A DNA stretch of 24,154 bases from Coptodactyla brooksi (lineage: Eukaryota > Arthropoda > Insecta > Coleoptera > Scarabaeidae): NCBI GenBank assembly GCA_033557675.1, contig JAWQRM010000324.1, positions 1-24,154 of the forward strand, read 5' to 3'. Each line of letters starts with the position of its first letter. Position 1 is the first letter of the stretch. Position numbers and translations under genes: made by a program. Shown piece after piece: positions 1-9,762 of this stretch. The notes under the pieces were generated by a model, which saw only the letters and a program-made list of their open reading frames with translations, made no database searches and had not been told where the DNA came from.

Positions 1-764
1 CTTCATCAATGTACAGAGCAGAGTTTGGGAAAAAGGCTTGTACTTCACAGCTCTGAAGATACCATTGACAAAATGCAATACGATGCTTGCTATCCTCGGA
101 GAACAGTGCTTGGATTTTTGGCAAATTGCTGAAGTATCTCCTCCTCAAACATTGGTGTTCGCAAATGTCTCTGAACACCTGCATTTTGAATCAGAATCAG
201 TATAATTTTCCATTTAAAACGAATTTATCTAACTAAATTTGAGATTGTGAACCTCGACTGTCAGTTTATGATCTTCGACAACCATTTGCAATCATTTGTT
301 TTTTTTTCAAAACAACATAACAGTACTTAAATGTAATAATTTTGCATTGCTTGTTTGCACACTAGATTTGACAATTGTTGGTCCATATCTCTGAAGGGAG
401 GCATTTTCGGCTATAGGTTAACTGGTAAAGAATATTTTACTTAACCTCCCCTACATACCCTAGGACGTCGTAATATGAATTCCCTAACACCCTATATAAC
501 AACGTTGCAAGGTTTAGTGGCTCCTGGTTTCAAATCTTTTCACCAAAACTTCCATTTGTTTCAAATATTTTCTTGTTTTCTTCATCTTAAACATGATGGG
601 TTGGATGCTTCTTGATACCTAATTGACGAGCGCTGTTTTATTATTCGTAGTCGATACATTTCAGGTTATTGCTATTTTCAAGTCTCCTAAAATTGTTATT
701 TTCAAATCGTATTCGTTAATCAGGCATCAAGAGACATCGAAGCCATAACCCATTTGTGTCTGTT
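1..764. other. Unassigned AT-rich sequence
   Basis: I see no open frame of useful length, no recognisable protein fragment and no repeat shared with the rest of the window. The stretch contains short poly-T runs and ordinary AT-rich sequence. Confidence 0.5.
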
Positions 765-771
765 GAGAGAG

Positions 772-803
<32 letters not shown>
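765..803. repeat. (GA)n microsatellite
   Basis: A nearly pure GA dinucleotide run of about 39 bases, interrupted once by a C near its left end. Such runs are common in insect intergenic DNA and introns and can bind GAGA-type factors. Nothing nearby indicates a regulatory role. Confidence 0.95.
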
Positions 804-805
<2 letters not shown>

Positions 806-1185
806 GCATAAGAAACGAACAGAAGACGAAGTATGTGATAATGGAAGATAAGTTAGGAGACTAATTTTCAGAAGAAGAATATTCAAGAGCTAAGTAATGA
901 CAATGTAGGATAAGCCAATCAGCACCTAATTTGTCAAAGCCCAGAGAGCCAGATGGTAGGATACATATGAAGAATGACGGACGACAGGTGGATAAAAAGA
1001 GCATTGATGGTAGGAAAAGGTGGAAAGAAGGCTACCCAGAATGAAGTAGTTGAGGGCAGTGAAGGAAGACCTAGTGAAAGTCGGGTTGGGAAACTGGATA
1101 ACCGAGACAACACTTTTACTTTTAGTTTTTACTCTTACTTTGTACTTTTAGTGCTCTAATTAATTCTCGTATCTTCATCCACTAA

Positions 1186-1214
1186 TTTGGATTTCCAATT
1201 ATTGGAAATCCAAA
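1186..1214. repeat. Perfect 13-bp inverted repeat (hairpin)
   Basis: The arms tttggatttccaa and ttggaaatccaaa are exact reverse complements separated by three bases (tta). No flanking element ends were found, so it may be a chance palindrome or the core of a very small fold-back repeat. Confidence 0.85.
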
Positions 1215-2335
1215 CGAAATGTCTTCTCTGAATTTGATTAACTTTTGTTTACCTTTTGATTAACTTTCACACCAAAGTGGATTTCGATTTGACTATTTCA
1301 AGCACAGTTTGGATTCTGCGTCTACGTTCGTCATTCATGAGCCTTTCACCACGACTCTTCGAATTAGAAAATGTGGAAATTTTGTCACACTATTTGTTCA
1401 ACTTTCTTTTGGCAGTTTGTTTTCTCAGAACAGCTGCAAAGTTGGACTTACCCACTTACTTATGTCATGCGTTACTGCTTATGGGAATACGAAGCACGTG
1501 CAACGGTTTCTTCTAAAAGGAAACAATACTGTGCCGGACACCAACCGAAGAATAATCCGGAACTTCCACAAGAAGTGAAAGCTTTTCTAGGAATTAAATT
1601 TATGACGGTGGGATGTCGCCTCACGTTGGCAATGTTCTTGTTCTTCATGCGCTCATCAGCTGGTGATACGTTATTCAGCACACATTACAGCACGGGGTCA
1701 GAGGTCAACTTGATGGTCGGCGTGTGTGGTCTTTGTATCGCGCGATATTCACTTTCGTCAAGCGCGCCACACGCGGCACACGTTCGTTATGAAAAACGAA
1801 GGAATTTAGGAATTTCAATCCCTCAATTCCACGAACAATTTGGATATTAACTACGAAATAAATGCCCACGTTTACGAGTCAATTACGACGCGCCAGGATT
1901 TGCCGTGACAATCGACCGTGTCTTCCTAGAAGACGGCAGTGGCGAAAAGATTCGCGTGGAAAGAAGCGTTAATTAAGACTTGCATTCCGCACCCTTGGAT
2001 TCACTTTACTGCTGGTATGGTACGTGACCGAACGACCATCGAAATTGATGGCAAACATCGACAAAGTGAAGAACGCATACGAAGTATCAATACGTACTGT
2101 ACAGATTAGTTTTGCTGGCGTGTGTGTATGTGTATAGTAATTGCCGGTGCTTATTACCTTCGTTTTAGAGAAACGACTATATCGTGTCTTGATTATGCAT
2201 TGCAAATTTGTGTGTACATAAAAAAAAGAAAAATGTTTCGTAGCAAGTTTCTGTAATCCTTTTCGCATGAAAATGTGTTCTTCTCTTTTTACAACAAACT
2301 ATAGGATTATCTTTTGCTGAAACAGATTTTCGTTC
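1215..2335. other. CpG-richer stretch with an unassigned 159-codon open frame
   Basis: Between about 1590 and 1990 the sequence is clearly richer in CpG than its surroundings. A + strand frame open from 1371 to 1850 encodes 159 residues. It contains LPQEVKAFLGIKF, faintly like the EIKAFLGI stretch of piggyBac-type transposases, but the sequence on either side does not match that family and no catalytic aspartates can be placed. The frame overlaps other open frames, which is expected where GC rises. It may be an eroded transposase, a regulatory island or an unidentified exon. I do not assign a function. 1851-2335 holds nothing else recognisable. Confidence 0.25.
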
Positions 2336-2339
2336 AAAC

Positions 2340-5300
2340 AGGATGGTCACCATCATTGGAAGAAATCAACAAACTACATAACAAAATGTGCATAAGGCAT
2401 GAAGCAACCAAGAACTCCTGCCTCAGGCTAACAGCTGATTATCTATCTGACAAGCAATGAAGAAACTAAAAAACTTATCATGCGCGTCCTTTCAGTAAGA
2501 CAGAATTATTTGCAAATCAATTTCCAAAATAATTTGAGAAATATATTACACCAAATGTAGACCAAAATGATGAAATAATAGAAGAAGAAACCAAACAAGA
2601 ACAAGAGGAAGAAATCAGGCCAACTACTCCTAAAGAAGTAAGTACTTAAATAAGAGAAACTATTAACTTAAGGAGTGATATAATTATATCATGCTTCAAG
2701 GCATGATATAATAATGCATTACAATAATCGCCAAGAAAAGCTTTAATTAAACTTACTAATCTAGTTAATACTGCTTTTACATCAAAATATTTGGTACACC
2801 ACAAAATGAAGTAACATCTTATCGGCCTAAATAGCATTGTTTCTCGATAATGTCAAAACTACTTGAGCAATCAATAATTGATCCAGTATATTTAGAATAA
2901 CTAGCATAATCAAAAAGTACTGCAAAAGATAAAAATCTGCTCTACTATCTTTTTGGACATTCCACAGGAATTGAACAAGGGTTGCTGCAATAACTGAAGT
3001 CATAATTAGTTTAAATTCATGTTTAGATGAAACATCCACGGAACATCAACAAATTCACATACTCGTAAAAAGGTAAGCACTTAAGTAGAAGAAAATATTA
3101 ACACAAGAAAAGAATTAAGGAAGTATTAAAATAACCACAAAGAAAAACTGTATTTATACTTACTAATCTAATTAATGCTACTTTCTAGATTCAAATATTC
3201 GATACACCGGAAAATGAAGTGACATCTTCTTAACAGCCAGTATCATTGCTTCTGATAATGTCAAAACTATTTGAGAAACTTTTGTCGAGAATACTATAAG
3301 CAATCATTGGGAGAGAATCTTGATTCCAAATCGATTCCAAATTTGGATTTCGGAATGAGCAATCAACAATTGATCCAGTATATAGAATAACTAGCATAAT
3401 CAAAAAGTACTGGAAAAGATAAAAATCTGTTCTACTATCTTGGACATTCCACGGGAATTGAACAAGAGTTGTTGCAGAAACTGAAAGCACAATTAGTTTA
3501 AATTTATGTTTACAAATTCACATATTCCTAAAAAGATATGCACTTAAATAGAAGAAACTATTAGCCCAAGAAAAGCTCCAGGGCATAACATGATAAAACA
3601 GGAGAAGTATTAAAATAACCACAAAAAAACTGTATTTAAACTTGCTAATCCAATTAATGCTTCTTTCTAGATTCAAATATTCGATACACCGGAAAATGAA
3701 GTAATATCTTCTTAACAGCCAGTATCATTGCATCTGATAATGTCAAAAGCATTTCAAAAACTTTTCTTGAAAATACTAAAATCAATTATTGGGAAGAAGC
3801 TTAATTCCAAATCGATTCCAAATTTGCATTTCGGAATGAGTAATCAACAATTGATCCAGTATATAGAATAACTAGCATAATCAAAAAGTACTGGGAAAGA
3901 TAATAATCTGTTCTACTATCTTGGACATTCTACGGTAATTGAATAAGGCTTGTTACAGAAACTTAAAGCACAATTAGTTTAAATTCATGTTTACAAATTC
4001 ACATATTCCTAAAAAGGTAAGCACTTAAATAGAAGATAATATTAACCCAAAAAAAGCTGCATGACACGATGTAATAAAACAGGAGAAGTATTAAAATAAC
4101 CACAAAGAAAAACTATATTTAAACTTTCTAATCTAATTAATGCTACCTTCTAGATTCAAATATTCGATAGGCCAGAAAATGAAGTAATATCTTCTTAATA
4201 GTCACCATCATTGCTTCTGATAATGTCAAAACTATTTGAGAAACTTTTGTTGAGAATACTAAAACCAAACATTAGGAGAGAATCTTGATTCCAAATCGAT
4301 TCCAAATTTAGATTTCGGAATGAACAATTAATAATCTTTTCAGTATATAAAATAACTAGCATAATCAAAAAGTACTGGAGAATATAAAAATCTGCTCTAC
4401 TATCTTTGTGAATATTTCACAGGAATTGAACAAGGGTTGCTGCAAAAACTGAAGGCACAACACTTTAAATTCATGTTTAGACGACACATCCACGGAACAC
4501 CAACAAATTCGCATACTCCTAAAAAGGTAAGTGCTTAAATAGAAGAAAATATTAACTCAAGAAAAGCTCCTGGGCATAATATCATAAAACAGGAGAAGTA
4601 TTAAAATAATCACAAAGAAAAACTGTATTTATACTTACTAATCTAATTAATGCTTCTCTTTATCATTGCATCCGATAATGTCAAAACTATTTGAGAAACT
4701 TTTGTTGAGAATACTAGAACCACTCATTGGGAGAGAATCTTGATTCCAAATCGATTTAAAATTTGTATTTCGGAATGAATAGTCAATAACTGGTCCAGTA
4801 TATAGAATAACTAGCATACTCAGAAAGTACTGGAAAAGATAAAGAAAACTGCTCAACTATTTTCTTGGATGTTCCACAGAAATTGGACAAGGGTTGCTAC
4901 AGAAAATGAAACCAGAATTAGTTAGACACTGAAAATTCTCAGTATTATTCTGAGGAATTCTCAAATCGCGCACCTCTGGCAAATATTTTAGAATTAAACT
5001 AAAGACATCTTACTTATGAATTCAAAAAATTAAAGCATGAGTGTCTCTACATTTCCTGACGATGCTACATTAGCGGTAAAGCACATCCACCCAGTAGCTA
5101 CTGATAAACTGCAAACAAATACTAACCAGATGACCAAATGTCCATGCATGTAGACTTCACTCACGAAATTTTGCAATTACAATAAATAACAAACAAATGC
5201 TATAATCCAACACCGCAAAATACTTAGGTATGACACTTGACCAAAAAATATGCTGAAAAGCTATAAAAAAATAGCTCCAATAAAACGGAAGGTTGGGCAA

Positions 5301-5690
5301 GAAGCAATGAACAAAAGACCAGAATATTTGCAAACTATCTAGAAGAAATGTTTTAATAAAATGAAAACCAAAATGGTGGAGCAATCTAAGAAGAAACCAC
5401 ACAAGAAGAAGAGGAAAAATGCAGGTAAACTAAAGACAATCTGAAGCTGAAGACAATCCATTGTATCAACACATAGTAAGCTGTCATACAAGCAAATGAT
5501 CAAACCGATTTTGACATAACCATGAAGGTACATGAAACAAAAAGTACAATACAAAGATTTCAGAAAAAATGCTAAGGAATATCTTCTAAAGGTCCACCAA
5601 CTTGTGAATGTCCAAGCCATTCAACTCCTTGACATCACATAACCAGAACGCAGATGTAAAAGGATAAAATCCTCCCAATTTGTGTAGTGA
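2340..5690 (+). pseudogene. Jockey-type non-LTR retrotransposon (LINE) ORF2, degenerate
   Basis: This is a broken reverse-transcriptase polyprotein of a jockey-clade LINE, read on the + strand in several frames. Near 2611 the translation gives IRPTTPKEV, matching the TPKEV stretch before the RT fingers. Next come MSKLFEKLL, the (FG)FRNEQSTIDPVYRITSI region and a motif A relic, FLDIPQELNKG at about 2950, where the family has FLDIAQAFDKV. At 5043-5150 an uninterrupted 36-codon piece starts VSTFPDDATLAV; this is the catalytic FADD box with A changed to P. The C-terminal part is recognisable as VHQLVNVQAIQLLD near 5600, and the frame ends at the tag at 5685. The 5' end, including the endonuclease domain, is missing, and motif B cannot be found. 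There are many stops and frameshifts and no obvious poly-A tail. It is certainly inactive. Assignment to jockey rests on remembered family motifs. Confidence 0.85.
2632..4920 (+). repeat. Five tandem copies of the LINE RT segment, about 430-510 bp each
   Basis: Within the jockey relic, one segment recurs head to tail. Copies begin near 2632, 3071, 3534, 4015 and 4525; the last runs to about 4920. Each starts at a sequence like aggtaagcacttaaatagaa, passes through the SKLFEKLL and QSTIDP stretches and ends after motif A. Copy lengths vary because of internal deletions: copy 1 lacks about 100 bases after its SKLL stretch, and copy 5 lacks about 70 bases before its SKLFEKLL stretch. Copies 2 to 4 are visibly more alike than copy 1 is to any of them. 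The junctions join a late position of the element (sequence ending CCTAAAAAGG) to the TPKEV position. A functional LINE has this segment once, so the array arose by local duplication. Confidence 0.85.
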
Positions 5691-6080
5691 TGCTGAAAAG
5701 TGTGTATACCGAAACTGCCAGAAAACTAAGGACGTCAACGGGAAAATTTAAGATTTGAGATCAGGAGGCATTTTCTTTTCAGCATCCCACGTGATGCACA
5801 GTGAAAGTTGCCTCCGCACAAAGTAAAAGTGATTTCATTCACGATTTGCGATAGATCCGACATTCGTGCATGACCGGGAAAGTGTCATTTACGGCACAAG
5901 TTGCCGTTTCTGACACAAAAAAAAGAAATCCGGCTTGCTCGTGACCCCACCGTCTTCCGCGTACATTCTTTCCTAAGCTGTTAGCGGGGAACACTTCTCG
6001 CGGCCATTGAAGAAACAATTCCGGTGTGCAATTTTGTGAACGGTGAATGTCGTTCTTCACAGGAGACAGGCCGTCGTTGC
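5691..6080. other. Sequence between LINE 3' end and candidate promoter, CpG-richer from about 5780
   Basis: No protein similarity is visible. From about 5780 the base composition changes from AT-rich repeat to CpG-richer, apparently single-copy sequence. It includes a CACGTG E-box at about 5789 and several GC-rich blocks between 5930 and 6060. A 73-codon frame on the - strand (5839-6060) looks like nothing I recognise and is probably chance. The shift in composition, together with the promoter-like elements just downstream, is the reason to treat this as possible upstream regulatory DNA. Confidence 0.35.
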
Positions 6081-6112
6081 TATAAATAAAACCGCAGCTT
6101 TGTAGGTCATTA
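6081..6112 (+). promoter_or_regulatory. Candidate TATA plus initiator core promoter
   Basis: TATAAATA lies at 6081-6088, and TCATTA, close to the arthropod initiator consensus TCAKTY, lies at 6107-6112. The putative start A at 6109 is 28 bases downstream of the TATA start, within the usual spacing. The pair sits at the edge of a CpG-richer island and is followed 48 bases later by an ATG. TATA-like strings are frequent in AT-rich DNA, so the support comes from spacing and context only. Confidence 0.4.
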
Positions 6113-6253
6113 GAGACTTAAGAAACCGAGGAATAATTGCTCTTGTGTAAGCAACAATGAGAGTACCGCGCTCCTGGGATGCTATTATTTCTCTTGGGAA
6201 ATATCTCGAGTCAATCTTCACCGAGAGTACTTTTACGACCTGCAGGTGATTTT
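6109..6253 (+). other. Possible first exon with short leader and splice donors
   Basis: Downstream of the candidate initiator there are ATGs at 6157 and 6179 in different frames. The 6157 frame reads MRVPRSWDAIISLGK and reaches a stop at 6247, but a CAG/GTGATT donor at 6245/6246 would precede that stop. The 6179 frame begins MLLFLLGNISSQSSP, a short hydrophobic start, and meets a good donor, GTAAGTATG at 6254, in phase 0 after exactly 25 codons. Neither peptide is recognised. This would be a host gene 5' exon only if transcripts support it; a chance arrangement is equally possible. Confidence 0.25.
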
Positions 6254-6385
6254 GTAAGTATGCTTTGGGCCGTTAGCGACAAAACAAATAGTGAAAATGA
6301 AATTTCGAACGAGCGGACCATAAAATTGTTCGTTTTCCAAACAGAAAGCTTAACCTGTCGTAGAATTCCTGAACTGCATTTCTAA

Positions 6386-7027
6386 CAATATCGGTAAACC
6401 TTCCTGTTCAAACACTTTTAATTTACTTCATATAATAGGGAGTATAATAAATACTTTAATTGTAAATGTAATTAAAAATCTATGAGCTTTCGTAAGCTAT
6501 CGGTGAGCTAGTGAAATAAAGCACAAGCGAAAGTTTGTTAAGAGACAATTTAATATTTGTGTTGGCATGACTGGGCCTGTTGGGAATAGTACGCATTTTT
6601 GAGTTATCATTATTGAGAGTTAAAAAATAAAGACAAATTTCCTGTTTCTATATTTAACTGTTTCTAATTATCAAAACCTCATTTCTAATTAGTATTCGTT
6701 TTCATCATATTTTTTAACCTTAGTATCAATTTTCATGGAATAAACGAAATCAACTAGCAGAGGAAATCGATGCTCATGTCAATTACGTTTATACTTTCCA
6801 TTCAGAACATTTTACCATTTTGAAGGAAGGGATTGAGGGAGCTGTTGATTGCACTTCAACGTGCATCAATACAGAATTGCAATAGACACATGAAAATGTC
6901 AATACTAACCCATCGGCATTTTCTTTGTCATATATTTTTAAATTTATTAAATTGTCAATGTTCAAATTCTCTATTATCTTCTACCCCATTTTACTACTAC
7001 TATAACAGGATCAGTGGTTCCTACATA
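6386..7027. other. Unassigned AT-rich sequence before the mariner
   Basis: I see no element ends, shared repeats or protein fragments. It is ordinary AT-rich sequence up to the TA at 7026-7027 that flanks the mariner. Confidence 0.5.
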
Positions 7028-7055
7028 TTAGGTTGTTCGGAAAGTAATTTCGTTT
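7028..7055 (+). repeat. Mariner terminal inverted repeat (transposase 3' side)
   Basis: It starts TTAGGTTGTTCGGAAAG next to a TA target site and is followed by a run of about 16 T (about 7053-7068), probably expanded after insertion. Confidence 0.85.
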
Positions 7056-7116
7056 TTTTTTTTTTTTGGTGAAAATGAAATGTATTTTTCTTAGAGAGTA
7101 TAAATATTTTAAGTAA

Positions 7117-8031
7117 TTACTTATTCAGCATTTTGGACACGTTTTGCCATCTTTCTGGCAGTAGTATAATTCCACGCTAATAAAACTTCTGATTCCTGCT
7201 GACAAAAAACTGATCCAAGTCATTTTTGACGGCTTCATTTGAAGTAAAGGTTTTGCCGTCCAATAAAATTACGATACTACATCCCATCCAAGCTAAAAAG
7301 ATTTTGGGTAACTCGCCAAACTGGTATGCGGTCTCTTTCTATTGATCAATTCTGGCCGTTTCTGTTTGAGTGAATCATGCAATTTATCCAGTTGATGACA
7401 GTACACTTTATAATTGATCGTGGTATTCGTCTAAAAACTTTGGAAAGAGCTCCCAAAAATGTTGCAAACTTTTGCAAAAAATTTTGCCAACTAGTTTGCA
7501 AAAACATCATGCCATTTATCCATTTGATGACAGTAGACTTTAGCATTAATCGTGGTGTTCTCCCAAAAATTTTGCAAACTTACAAAGTTTGCAAAACCAG
7601 TGTCAAAATCAGTTTTTACACTGGCATTTTGTCAATACATCTTCTCCATACACATCGACTAATTCTTTTTAACAGCAAAAAATGCTGTTTTTGATTCTTG
7701 TTGTTTCATAAGATACAAAAAGAAGACAACTGCACAGAACCGAATAAAATATAATAAAAATCATGTAATTTATTTGTCCAGTTGATGACAGTACACTTTA
7801 GGATTCATCGTGGTATACTCCCAAAAATTTTGAAAAGAACTCCCAGAAATTTTGCACACTTGCAAAATATTTTGCAAACTTTTGCAAAATATTTTGCAAA
7901 CTTTTGCAAAATATTTTGCAAACTTTTGCAAAAAATTTTGCAAACCAGTTTTGACACGGGCATTCTGTCAACACATCTTTTCAGTGCTCTCTCAGCAAAA
8001 TGTGCCGAAAATGCTGATTTTGATTCTCCAT
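7117..8031 (-). pseudogene. Mariner transposase pseudogene
   Basis: The start codon is at 8031-8029 and the first residues read MENQNQHFRHILL, the typical beginning of mariner transposases. A frame-shifted CQNWFAKF follows, matching the CQRWFAKF of the helix-turn-helix region. After that the gene is scrambled. Near 7377-7430 the translation gives KVYCHQLDKLHDSLKQKRPE, then about 7350-7310 ELINRKR joined to PHTSLASYP; the VVFHQDNA stretch between them, which carries a catalytic aspartate, is deleted. The C-terminus (7275-7117) reads GKTFTSNEAVKNDLDQFF and LPERWQNVSKMLNK, with one in-frame TAG where the family has a glutamate codon (FYERGI). The stop is at 7117-7119. It cannot make an active enzyme. 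Confidence 0.88.
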
Positions 8032-8093
8032 GTTTCATAAGACACAAAAAGAAAACAATTGCATACAACCGAACAAAATATTGTCACACATAA
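7505..8093 (-). repeat. Internal tandem duplication of the mariner 5' half
   Basis: The stretch 7505-7763 resembles 7764-8093. Each holds, in transposase order, a 5' leader, the start region (GATTCT..TGTTTCATAAG on the + strand), the WFAKF-type repeat and the CHQ-DK segment. A third CHQLDK segment lies at 7377-7430 in its normal place. The start codon of the inner copy is destroyed. The duplication therefore joined the CHQ-DK segment back to the 5' leader. The copies differ at many positions, so the event is old or happened before this insertion. Confidence 0.7.
7850..7945. repeat. 22-bp tandem repeat grown from the WFAKF codons
   Basis: About four copies of ttttgcaaacttttgcaaaa plus a two-base extension. 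On the - strand each repeats the codons for FAKF/CKIF, so the simplest source is slippage at the TGG-TTT-GCA-AAA-TTT stretch of the transposase. Shorter versions occur at about 7465-7505 and 7566-7597. Confidence 0.8.
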
Positions 8094-8171
8094 ACTTTGC
8101 AATGTCAACTGTCAGAATATACTATTAATATATAATGCATATACGGTTTAGAATGAAGTTGGCTAGTTAAA

Positions 8172-8199
8172 ATACAACAAAGCTTTCCAAACAGCCCAA
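8172..8199 (-). repeat. Mariner terminal inverted repeat (transposase 5' side)
   Basis: Read on the - strand it starts TTGGGCTGTTTGGAAAG, pairing with the left repeat with three mismatches in 17. It is followed outward by TA at 8200-8201. Confidence 0.8.
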
Positions 8200-8372
8200 T
8201 AGTACTAAATGTTAAGTAACCCTAGCTAATGAGTTTGGTTTTTGTAAGCACAGGCTATTCGCGATTGTAGTACAGTAGTACTTAAACATAACAACGCTCT
8301 GGGTTTGGAATCTTTGGCTTCGTAACAAGGTTTAAACAATTGGCACCACTACACCACAATTGAAAAGTGCGT

Positions 8373-8412
8373 GTTCGACGAACGTTTCGCCAACCAAGTT
8401 AACATCATCAGG
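8373..8412 (-). ncRNA. Hammerhead-ribozyme-like motif H1
   Basis: Read on the - strand from 8412: CUGAUGA exactly, one extra U, a six-pair stem GUUAAC/GUUGGC (two G.U pairs) with a UUG loop, then GAAAC, GUUC and GUC at the expected cleavage position. The next bases GAAC pair with GUUC just before the CUGAUGA box (8413-8416), giving a short stem I. GUUC-GUC-GAAC could also fold on itself. The extra U between box and stem II is not standard for hammerheads. Activity is inferred, not shown. Confidence 0.45.
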
Positions 8413-8510
8413 AACGATTAAAGGCTGAATTTTTTATCGCTCCTAATGTTGCTAACCTGACTGACGCTCCATCGTCAGGAGCGATGAAAAACCCAGTCTT
8501 TCATCACTCT

Positions 8511-8552
8511 TGATGATGACAGCTTGGTTGGCAAAACATGCGTCGAGCATGC
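8511..8552 (+). ncRNA. Hammerhead-ribozyme-like motif H2 (degenerate)
   Basis: This is the right-arm counterpart of H1. The box is UUGAUGA (C to U at the first position) and the core is GCAAAAC instead of GCGAAAC, which would remove the essential G. A GUC follows at the expected place, and the flanking CUC/GAG and CAU/AUG can pair. Probably inactive. Confidence 0.35.
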
Positions 8553-8756
8553 ATTTTAGAATTTTAGTATAGTAGTGACTCTTTCTAATCTAAAATTATT
8601 TAAACTATGCACCAACTATGTCAAATATTTTTGTTCTCAAATACAAAATATATACTGCTCTCTAAATAATCATACTATTATTTTTTGATTTTTTGATATG
8701 ATTGTTTACAGAGGAATACATAATATATTTTATATTGTATTGTAATATAATTTTTA

Positions 8757-8758
8757 TA

Positions 8759-8794
<36 letters not shown>

Positions 8795-8798
8795 TAAT
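8757..8798. repeat. (TA)n microsatellite
   Basis: About 28 bases of alternating TA flanked by aagttta and taaactt, so the whole block is self-complementary. Confidence 0.9.
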
Positions 8799-8904
8799 TT
8801 TAATATACATTATACATATTTCATCGATTCTGTTGCTTATAAGTTTTAATTATTATAAATATTATCACTACAATATACATGACATGATATTACTCTTTCC
8901 ACTT

Positions 8905-9720
8905 ATTTTCAGTTATTAATCCAATTACTGTATAACGGTACTATTGCTGAAGTTGAATGACGTTAAACATATTTCTTTTAAAATTTAATATGTGCACTAG
9001 GCAAATTGAAAAATCATTTCAAATCATTTCAAAAACTTAAACGACTCTGCTATTATTGACATTACAATTTCTAACATTGCATTTCTCAGCTTTAATTGTT
9101 AATATTATTATTACGTGACTATTATTAGAATTATCATTACTGATTTTGGTTGTTGATATTACTGCTATTGAAACAGGAAAAATACTAGATACATATGTTT
9201 TAAAGCATAAAATATATAGACTCAAAAGGAAGCACTTTTTGTTAGACATCCTAACAATTATGAAGCAATAGTTATTACAAGTATCGAATCTTTGTAACAA
9301 TTTAAATAACTGCTATTATTGGTAGACAAAGTTCAAAATATTAGGTCTCTCAGTTTTAATTATTAATATTCCTATATTATGAGATTATTATTACAATTTA
9401 TATCAATGCTTTTAGTTATTAATATTACTACTCTATAACAATAGTACTATTGAAGCTGGTAAAACGTTAAATATATTTGTTTTAAAATATAAAGTATGCG
9501 TATGCAATAGATAACGGTTTTTTAACCAGAGTTCTAACAATCGTGAAACAATAGTAACAATAAAAAACGAGGCGATTTCAAAAAGGTAGGTAACTTTTAT
9601 TACTATAGAAGTTTCTAACATTGCATTTCGCAATCACTTGAATTATTAACATTATTGCTACTGTGTTGTGTGACTATTATTAGAATTTTTATTACATTAT
9701 GATATTTATAACAAATGTAT
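8905..9720. repeat. Three-copy degenerate tandem repeat, about 265-280 bp
   Basis: The landmark sequence taacattgcatttctcagc occurs near 9070, 9335 (altered) and 9612. A second landmark, actattg-aag-tg..aaacgttaaa, occurs near 8941, 9160 and 9442. Each copy is rich in attattaata and gtgactattatta. No coding potential is visible; the small frames on the - strand follow the repeat. Confidence 0.65.
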
Positions 9721-9762
9721 TTCACGCAATGTCTGAACTTTTATTTATAGCATTTAAAGTTT

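Larger units (their letters stand above)
7028..8199 (-). mobile_element. Mariner-family DNA transposon, rearranged and inactive
   Basis: The left end TTAGGTTGTTCGGAAAG (from 7028) and the reverse complement of the right end, TTGGGCTGTTTGGAAAG (from 8199), match at 14 of 17 positions. The element is flanked by TA at 7026-7027 and 8200-8201, the target duplication of the IS630-Tc1-mariner group. Total length is 1172 bp, close to the usual 1.2-1.3 kb. The transposase reads on the - strand, with recognisable N- and C-terminal ends, but the middle is replaced by internal duplications and a simple repeat. The catalytic DDD triad region is largely absent, so the element is dead and could at most be mobilised in trans. 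Confidence 0.9.
8297..8580. mobile_element. Fold-back repeat E1 with two hammerhead-like motifs
   Basis: The left arm (about 8341-8446) and right arm (about 8462-8580) are imperfect reverse complements around a loop near 8450-8460. Each arm carries the ttggttggc...aaac motif, pointing inward-outward in opposite directions. The left side begins with ctgggtttggaatctttggc, shared with elements E2 (14256-14997) and E3 (19101-19225), so this is a dispersed family. No protein is encoded. It could be a non-autonomous inverted-repeat transposon or two retroelement ends joined head to head. No target duplication was identified. Confidence 0.7.

Noticed and set aside
1371..1850. 159-codon frame as a piggyBac-like transposase
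   Set aside because: Only a short EVKAFLGI-like stretch fits. Neighbouring residues, catalytic aspartates and cysteine-rich tail cannot be placed.
5157..5620. Hydrophobic - strand frames as membrane proteins
   Set aside because: They are antisense shadows of the jockey LINE 3' part.
5681..5716. Further hammerhead-like site (gatg...ccgaaac)
   Set aside because: There is no hairpin between the box and GAAAC, so it is a chance match.
7377..8093. Lysine- and cysteine-rich frames in the mariner as novel small proteins
   Set aside because: They are translations of the 22-bp slippage repeat and duplicated transposase pieces, on either strand.
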